The notes beneath the pieces were generated by a model, which saw nothing but the letters and a program-made list of their open reading frames with translations, had not been told where the DNA came from and ran no database searches. This document shows positions 35,584-44,734 of a stretch of DNA of 64,000 nt, in pieces. The DNA comes from Streptomonospora salina (GTDB lineage: Bacteria; Actinomycetota; Actinomycetes; Streptosporangiales; Streptosporangiaceae). A program made the translations under genes and the position numbers. The stretch covers positions 3,680,501 to 3,744,500 of the forward strand of contig NZ_JACHLY010000001.1 in the NCBI RefSeq assembly GCF_014204715.1. Direction: 5' to 3'. Each line of letters begins with the position of its first letter. Within the stretch, counting starts at the first letter, position 1.

Positions 35584-37128
35584 TCATTGCGCGCGTCCCG
35601 TCCACAGGGCGTAGGCGAAGGCGGTGTCTGCGGCGACGGGTTCGGGCCGGTCGGCGAGGTCGGCGAGGGTCCAGGAGACCCGGAGGGAGCGGTCGAGGCC
35701 GCGGGCGCTGATCTCACCGCGTTGCAGGGCGGTGGCGAGGACGCCCATCGCCGCGGGGGCGACGGGGAAGCGGCGGCGCAGCTCGGCGCCGGGGACCGCG
35801 GCGTTGGTGGTCCACGGGGTGCCCGCCAGGCGCGCGGCGGCGCGTGCGCGGGCCTTGGCGACACGCTCGGCGACGGTGGCCGAGGACTCCGCGTAGCTGC
35901 GGTCGGCGAGCAGTTCGGCGTGGGCGACGGGCTGAAGCTCGACCTTGAGATCGACCCGGTCCAGCAGGGGCCCGGACAGCCGGGAGAGGTAGCGGCGGCG
36001 CTGGGTGGAGGAGCAGGTGCAGGCGTTGCCGGGTTTGCCGCAGGGGCAGGGGTTGGCGGCCAGCACGAGCAGGAAGCGGGCGGGGAACCGCACCGTCGCC
36101 GCCGAGCGCGCGACCGTGACCTCGCCGGTCTCCAGCGGCTGGCGCAGCGAGTCGAGCACGCCCCGCGCGAACTCCGGGGCCTCGTCGAGGAACAGCGCGC
36201 CGCGGTGCGCCAGAGACACGCAGCCCGGGCGCAGCCGGGTGCTGCCGCCCCCGACGACGGCGGCGCGGGTGGCGGTGTGGTGGGGCGCGCAGAACGGCGG
36301 TTCGACGATCAGCGGCCACCGGTCGGGCAGCAGGTCCGCCGCCGAGTGGATCGCGGTGACTTCGAGGGACTCCTCGGCGGCCAGCCGCGGAAGCACGGTG
36401 GGCAGGCGCTCCGCGAGCAGGCTCTTCCCGGTTCCGGGCGGGCCGATCATCATCAGGTTGTGGCCGCCCGCCGCGGCGACCTCCACGGCCCGCCGTGCCA
36501 CGGGCTGTCCCAGCACGTCGGCGAGGTCGGGTGTGCGGTGGTCGGAGGCGGCCTCGGTAGGATCACTGTGCTCGGGCTCGGATCCGTCCTCCGCGTCGAG
36601 CGGATCGTCGACGGGCTCGCCGCGCAGCCGCGCCAGCAGTTCGACCAGGGAGGAGACCCCGACCACGTCCGCTCCGGGAACCAGGCGGGCTTCGGCCGCG
36701 TTGCCGCGGGCGACCACAAAACTCGTGCATCCGCATCGGGTCGCGGAGAGGACGGCGGGCAGCACGCCGCTGACCGCGCGCGTGCGGCCGTCCAGTCCGA
36801 GTTCGGCCAGGACCACGGTGCGGTGCAGCCGCTCCGCCGGTACGGCGCCGGCGGCCGCCAGTACGGCGGCGGCGATCGCGAGGTCGAACCCGCTGCCGCG
36901 CTTGGGCAGACTGGCCGGCGACAGGCTCACCGTGATGTGGCCCTCGGGCCAGTACTCGCCGGAGTTGACCACGGCAGCCCGGATGCGGTCGCGGGCCTCG
37001 CGCAGGGCGGTGTCGGGGAGACCGACGATGGTGAGCCCCGGAGGGCCGCCGCCCAGGTGGGCCTCGATCTCGACGATGTGCCCGTCGATGCCGATCAGCG
37101 CGGTCGAGCGGGTGCGGGCCAGCGCCAT
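35584..37128 (-). CDS. yifB: YifB family Mg-chelatase-like AAA ATPase
   Basis: A 514-residue member of the YifB/ComM family of AAA+ proteins that resemble magnesium chelatase; in competent bacteria ComM acts as a branch-migration helicase. N-terminal S5-like fold (HITVSLSPASLPKRGSGFDL), Walker A GPPGTGKS, Walker B LFLDEAPEF, and a zinc-type CPCGKPGNACTC loop. The ATG overlaps the yraN stop by one base (TGATG), which suggests translational coupling. Confidence 0.96.
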   Translation of the reverse strand: MALARTRSTALIGIDGHIVEIEAHLGGGPPGLTIVGLPDTALREARDRIRAAVVNSGEYWPEGHITVSLSPASLPKRGSGFDLAIAAAVLAAAGAVPAERLHRTVVLAELGLDGRTRAVSGVLPAVLSATRCGCTSFVVARGNAAEARLVPGADVVGVSSLVELLARLRGEPVDDPLDAEDGSEPEHSDPTEAASDHRTPDLADVLGQPVARRAVEVAAAGGHNLMMIGPPGTGKSLLAERLPTVLPRLAAEESLEVTAIHSAADLLPDRWPLIVEPPFCAPHHTATRAAVVGGGSTRLRPGCVSLAHRGALFLDEAPEFARGVLDSLRQPLETGEVTVARSAATVRFPARFLLVLAANPCPCGKPGNACTCSSTQRRRYLSRLSGPLLDRVDLKVELQPVAHAELLADRSYAESSATVAERVAKARARAAARLAGTPWTTNAAVPGAELRRRFPVAPAAMGVLATALQRGEISARGLDRSLRVSWTLADLADRPEPVAADTAFAYALWTGRAQ

Positions 37129-37568
37129 CACGCCACCCCCCGGTGGTGGCGGATGAACACGCGGCCGTCGCGCGGGGCGAGGACGCAGACGACGTCGATC
37201 CGGAGCGGCCGACCGGCGGCGCCGTGCTCCGCGGCCCACCGCCGCGCGAGCCGGCGCAGGCGTCGGCGCTTGGCCGCGGCGACCGCCTCCAGCGGGGATC
37301 CGAACCGTAGCCCGGTGCGGGTCTTGACCTCGGCGACGACGATGGTCGGGCCGTGGCCGGCCACGATGTCGATCTCGCCCTCGGGGCGGCGCCAGTTGCG
37401 CGCGAGGATGCGCAGGCCGGACCGCGCCAGGTAGGCAGCGGCGGCGTCCTCGCCTTTCCGGCCGAGCGCGGTCGTGCGGGGCGGCGGGGCGGGAGCGGGG
37501 GAGGAGGCGGTTCCGGTGTCGTGGCCGCGGTGCGGGCGAGTGCCCATGCAAGGGCGGAAGGGACTCAT
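37128..37568 (-). CDS. YraN family (UPF0102) nuclease-fold protein
   Basis: A 146-residue YraN (UPF0102) protein. The core LGRKGEDAAAAYLARSG ... ARNWRRPEGEIDIVA ... VVAEVKTRTG keeps the GEIDIV and EVK residues of a PD-(D/E)xK nuclease fold. Function unsettled. The N terminus is uncertain; an ATG at 37547 gives 139 residues. Overlaps yifB by one base. Confidence 0.88.
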   Translation of the reverse strand: MSPFRPCMGTRPHRGHDTGTASSPAPAPPPRTTALGRKGEDAAAAYLARSGLRILARNWRRPEGEIDIVAGHGPTIVVAEVKTRTGLRFGSPLEAVAAAKRRRLRRLARRWAAEHGAAGRPLRIDVVCVLAPRDGRVFIRHHRGVA

Positions 37569-37950
37569 ACGTCCAGCGTGATCGGACCGCGCCGGCGGCT
37601 CCAGGCGGATTCTGCGGCTGTGGACGACGTGAGGGTCCGGGTGGAAGGGGCGCCGGGGGTGCGGCGACGGGGACCGGACCGCTCAGCGGGCGAGCCGGCG
37701 TGCCGCCGAGCGCACGCCGGGCGCTTCAGCCGGACGGCCCACCGCCGGGAACCCCGCGGCACCCGGCGCGAGCACCGCCCGGCCGGGGCCCGGGAGGTCG
37801 CGGCACTGGGGCGGCCCGATCCGTGCGGGAACCCGGAGGGCCCTCCCGGGCGGTGCACGCCGGGCCGACGCCGGGAATGGGCTTGCGCCGAGGGGGCGGC
37901 GTGTTCCACGTTTGGCGAAGGCGGGCTTCAGCAGCGGGCGAGGGGGACGC
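37569..37950. other. intergenic region between yraN and the Rid gene
   Basis: About 380 bp with no supported gene. It contains one copy of the 40-bp dispersed repeat (37680-37719). Confidence 0.5.
37680..37719. repeat. 40-bp dispersed repeat, copy 1
   Basis: Matches 50395-50434 at 38 of 40 positions in the same orientation; the core is AGCCGGCGTGCCGCCGAGCG. The flanks are unrelated. Both copies are intergenic. Origin unknown. Confidence 0.75.
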
Positions 37951-38322
37951 ATGGCGAACAGGGGCGACGCCGCCGTGGCCGGCGGTCCGCTGGTGTTCGT
38001 GTCGGGGCAGGCGCCGATCGACGCCGACGGCGCCGTCGCCGACGGCGACGCCGCGGCCCAGGCCCGGCAGGCCTTGCGCAACGTGGCCGAGGTGCTGGCC
38101 GAGCACGGAACCGACGCCCGCCACCTGGTGAAGCTCACGTACTACCTGCGCCATACCGCCGATCTCGGCGACGTGCGCCGGGCCTCCGCGGCGTATCTGG
38201 ACCACGGCCCCCGCCCCGCGAGCACCCTCGTCGAGGTCAGCGGTCTGGAGGACCCGCGATTCCTGATCGAAGTGGACGCGGTGGCGTGCCTGCCGCGCGA
38301 AACCGGTGCGGGGCTCCGATGA
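37951..38322 (+). CDS. Rid family (RidA-like) protein lacking the catalytic Arg
   Basis: A 123-residue YjgF/Rid-fold protein: GGPLVFVSGQAPIDADG, TYYLRHTADL and PRPASTLVEVSGLEDPRFLIEVDAVA. In RidA, an Arg in PAR(S/T) binds the substrate carboxylate; here the aligned position reads PAS, so deaminase activity on 2-aminoacrylate is doubtful and it probably belongs to a RidA-like subfamily without that function. ATG preceded by AGGGGG; its stop overlaps the xerC start by four bases (ATGA). Confidence 0.83.
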   Translation: MANRGDAAVAGGPLVFVSGQAPIDADGAVADGDAAAQARQALRNVAEVLAEHGTDARHLVKLTYYLRHTADLGDVRRASAAYLDHGPRPASTLVEVSGLEDPRFLIEVDAVACLPRETGAGLR

Positions 38323-39224
38323 GCGGCGACCCCGAAGGGCGGCGCGAGCTGCTGGAGGAGCTGCGCGGACACGTGGCGGTGGACCGGTCGCCGCACACGG
38401 TGCGCGCCTACCTCGGCGACGCCCGCGCGCTGCTGGACCACCTCGACGAGACCGGCCGCGGCGTCGACGGCCTCGACCTGGCGGCGCTGCGCGACTGGCT
38501 GGCCCGCATGCACGACCGGGGGGCGGGACGCTCGACCATGGCGCGCCGGGTCGCCGCCGCCCGGGTGTTCACCGCGTTCCTGTACCGCACCGGGCGGATC
38601 GGGCACGACCCCGGCCCCCATCTGTCGGCGCCGCGCCGGAACCGTCCGCTGCCCGAGGTGCTGGACGAGCGCGAAACCGCCGCCGCCCTCTCCGGAGAGC
38701 GGGCGGCGGGTGTCGGCACCGACCCGGCCGGGCTGCGCGGCCGCGCGGTGGTCGAGCTCCTCTACGCCACCGGCATCCGCGTCGCCGAGCTGTGCGCGGT
38801 CGACGTCGACGACGTCGACCGCGAGCGCCGCACCGTGCGTGTCCTGGGCAAGGGCGACAAGGAGCGGGTGGTGCCGGTGGGGGTGCCCGCGCTCGAAGCG
38901 CTGGACGCCTGGCTGCGGCAGGGCCGCCCGCGGCTGGCCGCCCCGGCCGCCGGCCCCGCCCTGTTCCTCGGTGCGCGCGGGGGGCGGCTGGGGACGCGTT
39001 CGGCCCGCCGCGATGTGCACGCCTACCTGCGGGCGCGCGGCACCGACTCCGCCCCCCACGGCCTGCGCCACAGCGCGGCCACCCATCTGCTCGACGGGGG
39101 AGCCGACCTGCGCAGCGTGCAGGAGATCCTCGGCCACGCGTCGCTGTCCAGCACCCAGATCTACACCCACGTCTCGATCGAGCGCCTGACCCGGACCTAC
39201 AACCGGGCGCACCCGAGGGCGTGA
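38319..39224 (+). CDS. xerC: tyrosine recombinase XerC
   Basis: XerC, a tyrosine recombinase that resolves chromosome dimers with XerD at dif, 301 residues. An N-terminal SAM-like core-binding domain is followed by the catalytic domain: Arg154 (GIRVAEL), His247 and Arg250 (HGLRHS), His273 (LGHASL) and the nucleophile Tyr282 (IYTHV). ATG overlaps the Rid stop. Its place in the rpsB-proximal core block suggests housekeeping rather than phage origin. Confidence 0.94.
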   Translation: MSGDPEGRRELLEELRGHVAVDRSPHTVRAYLGDARALLDHLDETGRGVDGLDLAALRDWLARMHDRGAGRSTMARRVAAARVFTAFLYRTGRIGHDPGPHLSAPRRNRPLPEVLDERETAAALSGERAAGVGTDPAGLRGRAVVELLYATGIRVAELCAVDVDDVDRERRTVRVLGKGDKERVVPVGVPALEALDAWLRQGRPRLAAPAAGPALFLGARGGRLGTRSARRDVHAYLRARGTDSAPHGLRHSAATHLLDGGADLRSVQEILGHASLSSTQIYTHVSIERLTRTYNRAHPRA

Positions 39225-39244
39225 CCGCCGTGGCGAGTGCCGGA

Positions 39245-39781
39245 TCACCGCGCCGCTCCGAGCGGCAGCAGCCGTACCCGGCCCAGCCCCAGCGCGGCCA
39301 GCGGGTCGAGGTAGGTGCCGCCGTGCCGGAGCCCCCAGTGCAGGCAGGTGCGCGCGCCGCAGTGCGCCCCGTCTTCGGCCACGGCCGCCAGTTCCTGTCC
39401 CGCCGCGACCCGCGAGCCCCGCTCCACCCGCGGATCGACCGGCAGGTGGGTGGTGCGCAGGCCGCCGTGGTCGACGCTGACCACACCGGTCCCGGCGACG
39501 GTCCCGGCGAACGCCACGCGGCCGGCCGCGGCGGCGCGCACTGCGGCGCCGGGGTCGGCGGCCAGGTCGACGCCCCGGTGGCCCGCGAGCCAGCGCTCGG
39601 CCGGCGGATCGAAGGGCCGCAGCACGTGCACGGGCCCGTCCAGCGGGGCGCGCCACCGCCCCTCCCGGGCCCCCGCGGGCGCCGCGCCGACGAACGGGGC
39701 GAATGCGAGTGCCGCAAGGCAGCACGCCAGGGCGCGACGGGTGCGGTGCGGGCGGGAGCGCGGGCGGTGCGGTGCCGGCAT
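39245..39781 (-). CDS. secreted M23 family metallopeptidase-like protein
   Basis: A 178-residue exported LytM-like protein: basic start, hydrophobic signal (ALACCLAALAFAPFVGAAP), then an M23 domain. The zinc motif HRGVD is present, and DHGGLRTTHL supplies another His. The HxH motif reads CLHWGL, so the first His is replaced by Cys, which may weaken or abolish hydrolysis. M23 proteins cleave peptidoglycan cross-bridges or activate amidases. Convergent with xerC (20-bp gap) and divergent from rpsB, a frequent neighbour in actinomycetes. Confidence 0.85.
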   Translation of the reverse strand: MPAPHRPRSRPHRTRRALACCLAALAFAPFVGAAPAGAREGRWRAPLDGPVHVLRPFDPPAERWLAGHRGVDLAADPGAAVRAAAAGRVAFAGTVAGTGVVSVDHGGLRTTHLPVDPRVERGSRVAAGQELAAVAEDGAHCGARTCLHWGLRHGGTYLDPLAALGLGRVRLLPLGAAR

Positions 39782-39938
39782 GGTTTCATCCTGATCCGCC
39801 CGCCGCCCGCCCCGCCAGGCGGACGGGCGGCCTGTGGACACGGGGCCGTCGCGCACTCCGGATCCGCATGCGTGCCCGGATCCCGGTGCGCGGTCCCGCG
39901 CCGGGGCGCCGGAGGGCGAACCGGACGATCGGAGGTCC

Positions 39939-39994
39939 TTGACACACACCGGGGCCGCCGATAGGCCCCGACGCACCCCGAGGGCGGCTAGAAT
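39939..39994 (+). promoter_or_regulatory. probable rpsB promoter region
   Basis: A perfect -35 TTGACA (39939-39944) with only a weak -10 17 bp later (TAGGCC, 39962-39967), and a second -10-like TAGAAT at 39989-39994 without a -35. Together they suggest one or two starts about 150-190 bp before rpsB. Confidence 0.45.
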
Positions 39995-40066
39995 TCCAGG
40001 AGGTTCACCAGAGCCGACCAATACGCACGCCTCCGTGCCTTCCGAGGAAGGGGCCGCTCTTACGGT

Positions 40067-40088
40067 CCGTACCGCCGCGGCGGTACGG
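40067..40088. promoter_or_regulatory. 22-bp perfect palindrome in the rpsB leader
   Basis: A perfect palindrome centred at 40077.5 (core CGCCGCGGCG) lies 68 bp before the rpsB start, inside the predicted leader. It could be a repressor site or an RNA hairpin for S2 autoregulation. No match to a known operator. Confidence 0.5.
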
Positions 40089-40155
40089 CGGGGCGGCCGG
40101 GGCGTCAGGAACTAACCGGGGCGGGACGGACCCGCCGTACAAGGAGGACCGAGTC

Positions 40156-41136
40156 ATGGCCACAGTCGTGACCATCCGGCAGCTGCTGGAAAGCGGTGTG
40201 CACTTCGGGCACCAGACGCGGCGCTGGAACCCGAAGATGAAGCGCTTCATCTTCACCGAGCGCAACGGCATCTACATCATCGACCTGCAGAAGTCGCTGT
40301 CCTACATCGACCGCGCCTACGAGTTCGTCAAGGAGACGGTGGCCCACGGCGGCACCATCCTCTTCGTCGGCACCAAGAAGCAGGCGCAGGAGGCCATCGA
40401 CGAGCAGGCCCGCCGCGTGGGGATGCCCTACGTCAACCAGCGGTGGCTGGGCGGCATGCTCACCAACTTCTCCACCGTGCACAAGCGGCTCCAGCGCCTC
40501 AAGGAGCTCGAGGAGATCGACTTCGACGACGTCGCCGCCTCGAACTGGACGAAGAAGGAGCTGCTGGGGCTGCGCCGCGAGAAGGACAAGCTGGAGCGCA
40601 CGCTCGGCGGTATCCGCGACATGGCCCGCGTGCCCAGCGCGGTGTGGATCGTGGACACCAAGAAGGAGCACATCGCGATCAGCGAGGCGCGGAAGCTGAA
40701 CATTCCGGTCGTCGCGATCCTGGACACCAACTGCGACCCCGACGAGGTCGACTACCCGATCCCGGGCAACGACGACGCGATCCGCAGCGTCAGCCTGCTC
40801 ACCCGGGTGGTCGCCGACGCCGTGGCCGACGGTGTGCTCGCCCGCTCGGGCGCCTCCGCCGGCGCCGGTGCGGAGAAGGCCCCCGAGGAGCCGCTGGCCG
40901 AGTGGGAGCGCGAGCTGCTGGAGAAGGGCGAGACCAAGGCCGAGGCGCCCGCCGCCGCTGCTGAGGCGCCCGCTGCCGAGGCGCCGGCCGCCGCTGCTGA
41001 GGCGCCCGCTGCCGAGGCGCCGGCCGCCGAGGCCGCTCCGGAGCAGGCCGCTGCTGAGGCGCCCGTCGCCGAGGCCGTTCCGGAGCACGGCGCCGAGGCC
41101 CCCGCGGCTGAGGCCGAGGGCTCCACGGAAGCCTGA
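40156..41136 (+). CDS. rpsB: 30S ribosomal protein S2
   Basis: S2, 326 residues. Core: [30 protein letters not shown] and [10 protein letters not shown]. The C terminus (from about residue 263) is a long Glu-Ala-Pro-rich tail built from near-perfect repeats, about 60 residues. Tails like this vary among actinomycetes. tsf follows after a hairpin. Confidence 0.97.
   Translation: MATVVTIRQLLESGVHFGHQTRRWNPKMKRFIFTERNGIYIIDLQKSLSYIDRAYEFVKETVAHGGTILFVGTKKQAQEAIDEQARRVGMPYVNQRWLGGMLTNFSTVHKRLQRLKELEEIDFDDVAASNWTKKELLGLRREKDKLERTLGGIRDMARVPSAVWIVDTKKEHIAISEARKLNIPVVAILDTNCDPDEVDYPIPGNDDAIRSVSLLTRVVADAVADGVLARSGASAGAGAEKAPEEPLAEWERELLEKGETKAEAPAAAAEAPAAEAPAAAAEAPAAEAPAAEAAPEQAAAEAPVAEAVPEHGAEAPAAEAEGSTEA
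40963..41028 (+). repeat. in-frame 36-bp repeat in the rpsB tail
   Basis: Unit 40963-40998 is repeated at 40999-41028 for its first 30 bases without mismatch. Each unit encodes [12 protein letters not shown]-type residues. Nearby segments are degenerate copies. Confidence 0.75.
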
Positions 41137-41155
41137 CGCCCCTCAGGCGATCGCC

Positions 41156-41188
41156 GGTTCCCCGCGCCCGCAACGGGCGCGGGGAACC
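41156..41188 (+). terminator. strong hairpin between rpsB and tsf
   Basis: 15-bp perfect stem (41156-41170 with 41174-41188) and a 3-base loop; no T tract. It may attenuate or terminate transcription between the two genes. Confidence 0.65.
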
Positions 41189-41259
41189 CCGCCCGGGTCG
41201 TTTCCGGCTCGGGACCTGTGAGACCCGTCGACCCATACCAAGGGGATTAGAGAACAGCC

Positions 41260-42096
41260 ATGGCGAACTACACCGCCGCCGATGTGAAGAAGCTCCGCGA
41301 CCTGACCGGCGCGGGGATGATGGACTGCAAGAAGGCGCTGGAGGACAGCGACGGCGACTTCGACAAGGCCGTCGAGTTCCTGCGCGTCAAGGGCGCCAAG
41401 TCCGTCGGCAAGCGCGCCGAGCGCACGACCACCAACGGGCTGGTCGTCCTCAAGCAGGACGACGACACCGCGGCCGTGCTGGTCGAGCTGGGCTGCGAGA
41501 CCGACTTCGTCGCCAAGAACGAGCAGTTCCAGAAGCTGGCCGACGACATCGCCGAGTTCGTGGCCGCCAACGACGCCGACGACCTCGCCGCCCTGGGCAA
41601 CAGCGAGTACTCCGACGGCAAGACGGTGCAGACCGTCATCGAGGAGCACAGCGCCGTCATCGGCGAGAAGATCGAACTGCGCCGCTTCGCCAAGTACGAG
41701 GGCGCCTACGTCGCCAGCTACCTGCACAAGTCCGACCCGGACCTGCCGCCGACCATGGGCGTCCTGGTCGAGCTGGACACGGCCGACGCCGAGGTCGGCA
41801 AGGATCTCGCGCAGCAGATCGCCGCGCTCGCGCCGAGCTACGTGAGCAAGGACGACGTCCCCGAGGAGACGGTCGAGAGCGAGCGCCGCATCGCCGAGGC
41901 GACCGCCCGCGAGGAGGGCAAGCCGGAGCAGGCGCTGCCCAAGATCATCGAGGGCCGCGTCAACGGTTTCTTCAAGGACGCCACGCTGCTCGCCCAGCCG
42001 TTCGTCAAGGACGGCAAGAAGACGGTCGGCCAGGTCGTCGAGGAAGCCGGCGTCACCGTCCGCCGTTTCGCGCGGTTGAAGGTCGGCCAGTCCTGA
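41260..42096 (+). CDS. tsf: elongation factor Ts
   Basis: EF-Ts, the nucleotide exchange factor for EF-Tu, 278 residues. [27 protein letters not shown] is the family start, followed by [15 protein letters not shown] and the core domain halves. ATG start; the region upstream has a purine-rich AAGGGG. Confidence 0.97.
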   Translation: MANYTAADVKKLRDLTGAGMMDCKKALEDSDGDFDKAVEFLRVKGAKSVGKRAERTTTNGLVVLKQDDDTAAVLVELGCETDFVAKNEQFQKLADDIAEFVAANDADDLAALGNSEYSDGKTVQTVIEEHSAVIGEKIELRRFAKYEGAYVASYLHKSDPDLPPTMGVLVELDTADAEVGKDLAQQIAALAPSYVSKDDVPEETVESERRIAEATAREEGKPEQALPKIIEGRVNGFFKDATLLAQPFVKDGKKTVGQVVEEAGVTVRRFARLKVGQS

Positions 42097-42235
42097 TCTG
42101 TTTGACATGATGGAGGTGTCGGGGTGCACAGCGCCCCGGCACCTTCGGTGGATCAGGCGGGATTTCGGTCGGCGCGCACCCGGCCGCCCCGCATTCGCAC
42201 AACCACTCGGGGGAACCAGAAGGAGGCCGAGCGCC

Positions 42236-43012
42236 GTGTCGGAGACCGAAGGCCATGCCGCTGCGGAGGCCCCAGCCATGCATATGCACGACTCCGGCTG
42301 GGACCGTGTCGTACTGAAACTGTCCGGTGAGGCGTTCTCCGGCGGTGAGGACCTCGGTATCGATGCCGCGGTCGTCGAATACCTCGCCGAAGCGATCGCG
42401 GTCGCAGTGGCCGAGGGGATCGAAGTGGCCGTGGTCGTCGGCGGCGGGAACATGTTCCGCGGCGCCGCGATGTCCGAGCGCGGTATGGAGCGCGGCCGGG
42501 CCGACTACATGGGGATGCTGGGCACGGTCATCAACTGCCTGGCGCTGCAGGACTTCCTGGAGCGCCAAGGGGTCGAGACCCGCGTCCAGACGTCCATCCA
42601 CATGAGCCAGGTCGCCGAGGCCTACATTCCGCGCCGCGCGGTCCGCCATCTGCAGAAGGGCCGCGTCGTGATCTTCGGCGCCGGCTTGGGCGCCCCGTTC
42701 TTCTCCACCGATACCACGGCCGCCCAGCGGGCCCTGGAGATCGGTGCGCAGGCCGTGCTCAAGGGGACCCAGGTCGACGGGGTCTACGACTCCGACCCGC
42801 AGCGCAATCCCGACGCCGTCAAGTTCGACCGCCTTGAGTACAACGAGGTCCTGACCCGCGGCCTGAAGGTCATGGACGCGACCGCGGTCAGCCTGTGCAT
42901 GGACAACGGCCTGCCCATCGTCGTCTTCGACCTGATGGGCGAAGGCAACATCGTCCGCACGGTGCGGGGGGAGAAGATGGGCACCATCGTGTGCCCGGCC
43001 GACCACCGCTGA
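42236..43012 (+). CDS. pyrH: UMP kinase
   Basis: Hexameric UMP kinase of pyrimidine nucleotide synthesis, 258 residues, amino acid kinase fold: [36 protein letters not shown], and [12 protein letters not shown]. The GTG at 42236 has AGGAGG nine bases upstream; conserved sequence starts about 15 residues in. In the tsf-pyrH-frr order. Confidence 0.96.
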   Translation: MSETEGHAAAEAPAMHMHDSGWDRVVLKLSGEAFSGGEDLGIDAAVVEYLAEAIAVAVAEGIEVAVVVGGGNMFRGAAMSERGMERGRADYMGMLGTVINCLALQDFLERQGVETRVQTSIHMSQVAEAYIPRRAVRHLQKGRVVIFGAGLGAPFFSTDTTAAQRALEIGAQAVLKGTQVDGVYDSDPQRNPDAVKFDRLEYNEVLTRGLKVMDATAVSLCMDNGLPIVVFDLMGEGNIVRTVRGEKMGTIVCPADHR

Positions 43013-43070
43013 CACGGCGCCGACCTCCGACAGCCCGACAGATGGACTGAAGCGACACACGGGAGCCGCA

Positions 43071-43628
43071 ATGACCGAAGAGACACTCCTCGAAGCCGAG
43101 GAGAAGATGGAGAAGGCCGTCGTGGTCGCCAAGGAGGACTTCGCCGCGATCCGCACGGGCCGCCCGGGACCGGCGACCTTCAACAAGATCACGGCCGAGT
43201 ACTACGGCACCCAGACCCCGATCAACCAGCTCGCGTCGTTCGCGGTCCCCGAACCGCGCATGGTGGTCGTGTCTCCGTTCGACAAGTCGTCGATGCAGGC
43301 GGTCGAGAAGGCCATCCGCAACAGCGACCTGGGGGTCAATCCGGCCAACGACGGCAACGTCATCCGGGTGGTCTTCCCCGAGCTGTCGGAGGAGCGCCGC
43401 AAGGAGTACGTCAAGCTGGCGCGCAGCAAGGCCGAAGACGCCCGCGTATCCATCCGCAACATCCGGCGCCACGCCAAGGACTCGTTCGACAAGTCCGTCA
43501 AGTCCGGCGAGATCGGCGAGGACGAGGGCCACCGCGCCCAGGAGGAGCTCGAGGAGATCACGCAGAAGCACGTAGCGGAGGTCGACGAAATGCTCAAGCA
43601 CAAGGAATCCGAGCTGCTCGAGGTCTAG
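43071..43628 (+). CDS. frr: ribosome recycling factor
   Basis: RRF, 185 residues, splits post-termination ribosomes with EF-G. Typical motifs: [37 protein letters not shown] and [11 protein letters not shown] start 58 bp after pyrH; cdsA begins 5 bp after its stop. Confidence 0.97.
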   Translation: MTEETLLEAEEKMEKAVVVAKEDFAAIRTGRPGPATFNKITAEYYGTQTPINQLASFAVPEPRMVVVSPFDKSSMQAVEKAIRNSDLGVNPANDGNVIRVVFPELSEERRKEYVKLARSKAEDARVSIRNIRRHAKDSFDKSVKSGEIGEDEGHRAQEELEEITQKHVAEVDEMLKHKESELLEV

Positions 43629-43633
43629 CCCCC

Positions 43634-44707
43634 GTGACGTCCATAGATCCCGGATCAGAGCAGGACGACGATCACGGGAGAGCCGATCCGCCGCCCGCCG
43701 ATTCCGGCGCCTCAGGGGGCGCTTCAGGCGGCTCCGGTGCCGCCGGAGCCGCCTCGGAGCCCTCCGGCCGCAGCGGCGACCGCGAACCGCAGCAGAAGGC
43801 TCGGCCGCACGCGTCCGGCGCCGCCCCTGCCGACCCTGCCGAGTCCGGCGCCGACGACGCCCGCCAGCGCTTCGTGCTGCACAAGCCCGACGGCGATCCC
43901 GTACGCACCGGCCGCAACCTTCCGGTGGCCGTCGCCAGCGGTGTGGCGCTGGGCGCGCTCGTCCTGCTGTCGATCTACCCCTTCTCGGCCGTGTTCGTCG
44001 CGATCACCGCCGCCGCGACGCTCATCTGCCTGCGCGAGCTGAACCGCGGGCTGGGCGCCCACGGCGCGCGGCTCGCGCTGTGGCCGCTGGGTGCGGGCGG
44101 TGCGGCGATGCAGGTGTGCGCGTACTTCGGCGGCGCCGAATGGCTCGTGGGGGCGACGGCCCTGACCGCAGTCGCAGCGCTCGCGTGGCGCCTGCGCGAC
44201 GGCGCCGAGGGATACGTCCGCGACGCCGCCGCCGATCTGCTCACCCTCGCCTACGTCCCTTTCCTCCTGGCGACCTGGCAGTTGCTCATCGCCACGCCCG
44301 GCGACGGCCAGGAACGCCTGATCGCGTTCATCATCGTCACCATCAGCAGCGACATCGGCGGCTACTTCGCCGGGATCCTGATGGGCCGGCACAAGATGGC
44401 ACCGGTGATCAGCCCGAACAAGACCTGGGAGGGCTTCTCCGGTTCGGTGCTGGCCTGCATGATCGCGGGGGCGCTGGCCGTGGGGCTGATGCTCGACGGC
44501 CCCCTGTGGGCCGGGGCGGTGCTGGGCGTCGCCGTGGTGCTGGCCGCCACGGTGGGCGACCTGATCGAGTCGCTGCTCAAACGCGACTTGGGGGTGAAGG
44601 ACATGGGCCGGTTCATGCCCGGCCACGGCGGTCTGCTGGACCGGGTGGACTCGCTTCTGATCGCGGGTCCGGTCGCCTGGATCGTGCTCAGCCTGCTGGT
44701 TCCCTGA
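43634..44707 (+). CDS. cdsA: phosphatidate cytidylyltransferase
   Basis: CDP-diacylglycerol synthase, 357 residues, an integral membrane enzyme of phospholipid synthesis. The N-terminal 85 residues are Ser/Gly/Pro-rich and disordered, followed by membrane helices and the C-terminal signature SDIGGYFAGILMGRHK ... ISPNKTWEGFSGS ... KRDLGVKDMGRFMPGHGGLLDRVDS. GTG start. The next gene on this strand, rlmN, usually directly follows cdsA; here 3.7 kb intervene. Confidence 0.96.
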   Translation: MTSIDPGSEQDDDHGRADPPPADSGASGGASGGSGAAGAASEPSGRSGDREPQQKARPHASGAAPADPAESGADDARQRFVLHKPDGDPVRTGRNLPVAVASGVALGALVLLSIYPFSAVFVAITAAATLICLRELNRGLGAHGARLALWPLGAGGAAMQVCAYFGGAEWLVGATALTAVAALAWRLRDGAEGYVRDAAADLLTLAYVPFLLATWQLLIATPGDGQERLIAFIIVTISSDIGGYFAGILMGRHKMAPVISPNKTWEGFSGSVLACMIAGALAVGLMLDGPLWAGAVLGVAVVLAATVGDLIESLLKRDLGVKDMGRFMPGHGGLLDRVDSLLIAGPVAWIVLSLLVP

Positions 44708-44734
44708 CTCCGCCGCGCCCGGGCCGGTTCTGTT

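Noticed and set aside
38319-39224. Phage integrase and genomic island
   Set aside because: The recombinase matches XerC and lies among core genes; there is no attachment site, tRNA or phage gene.
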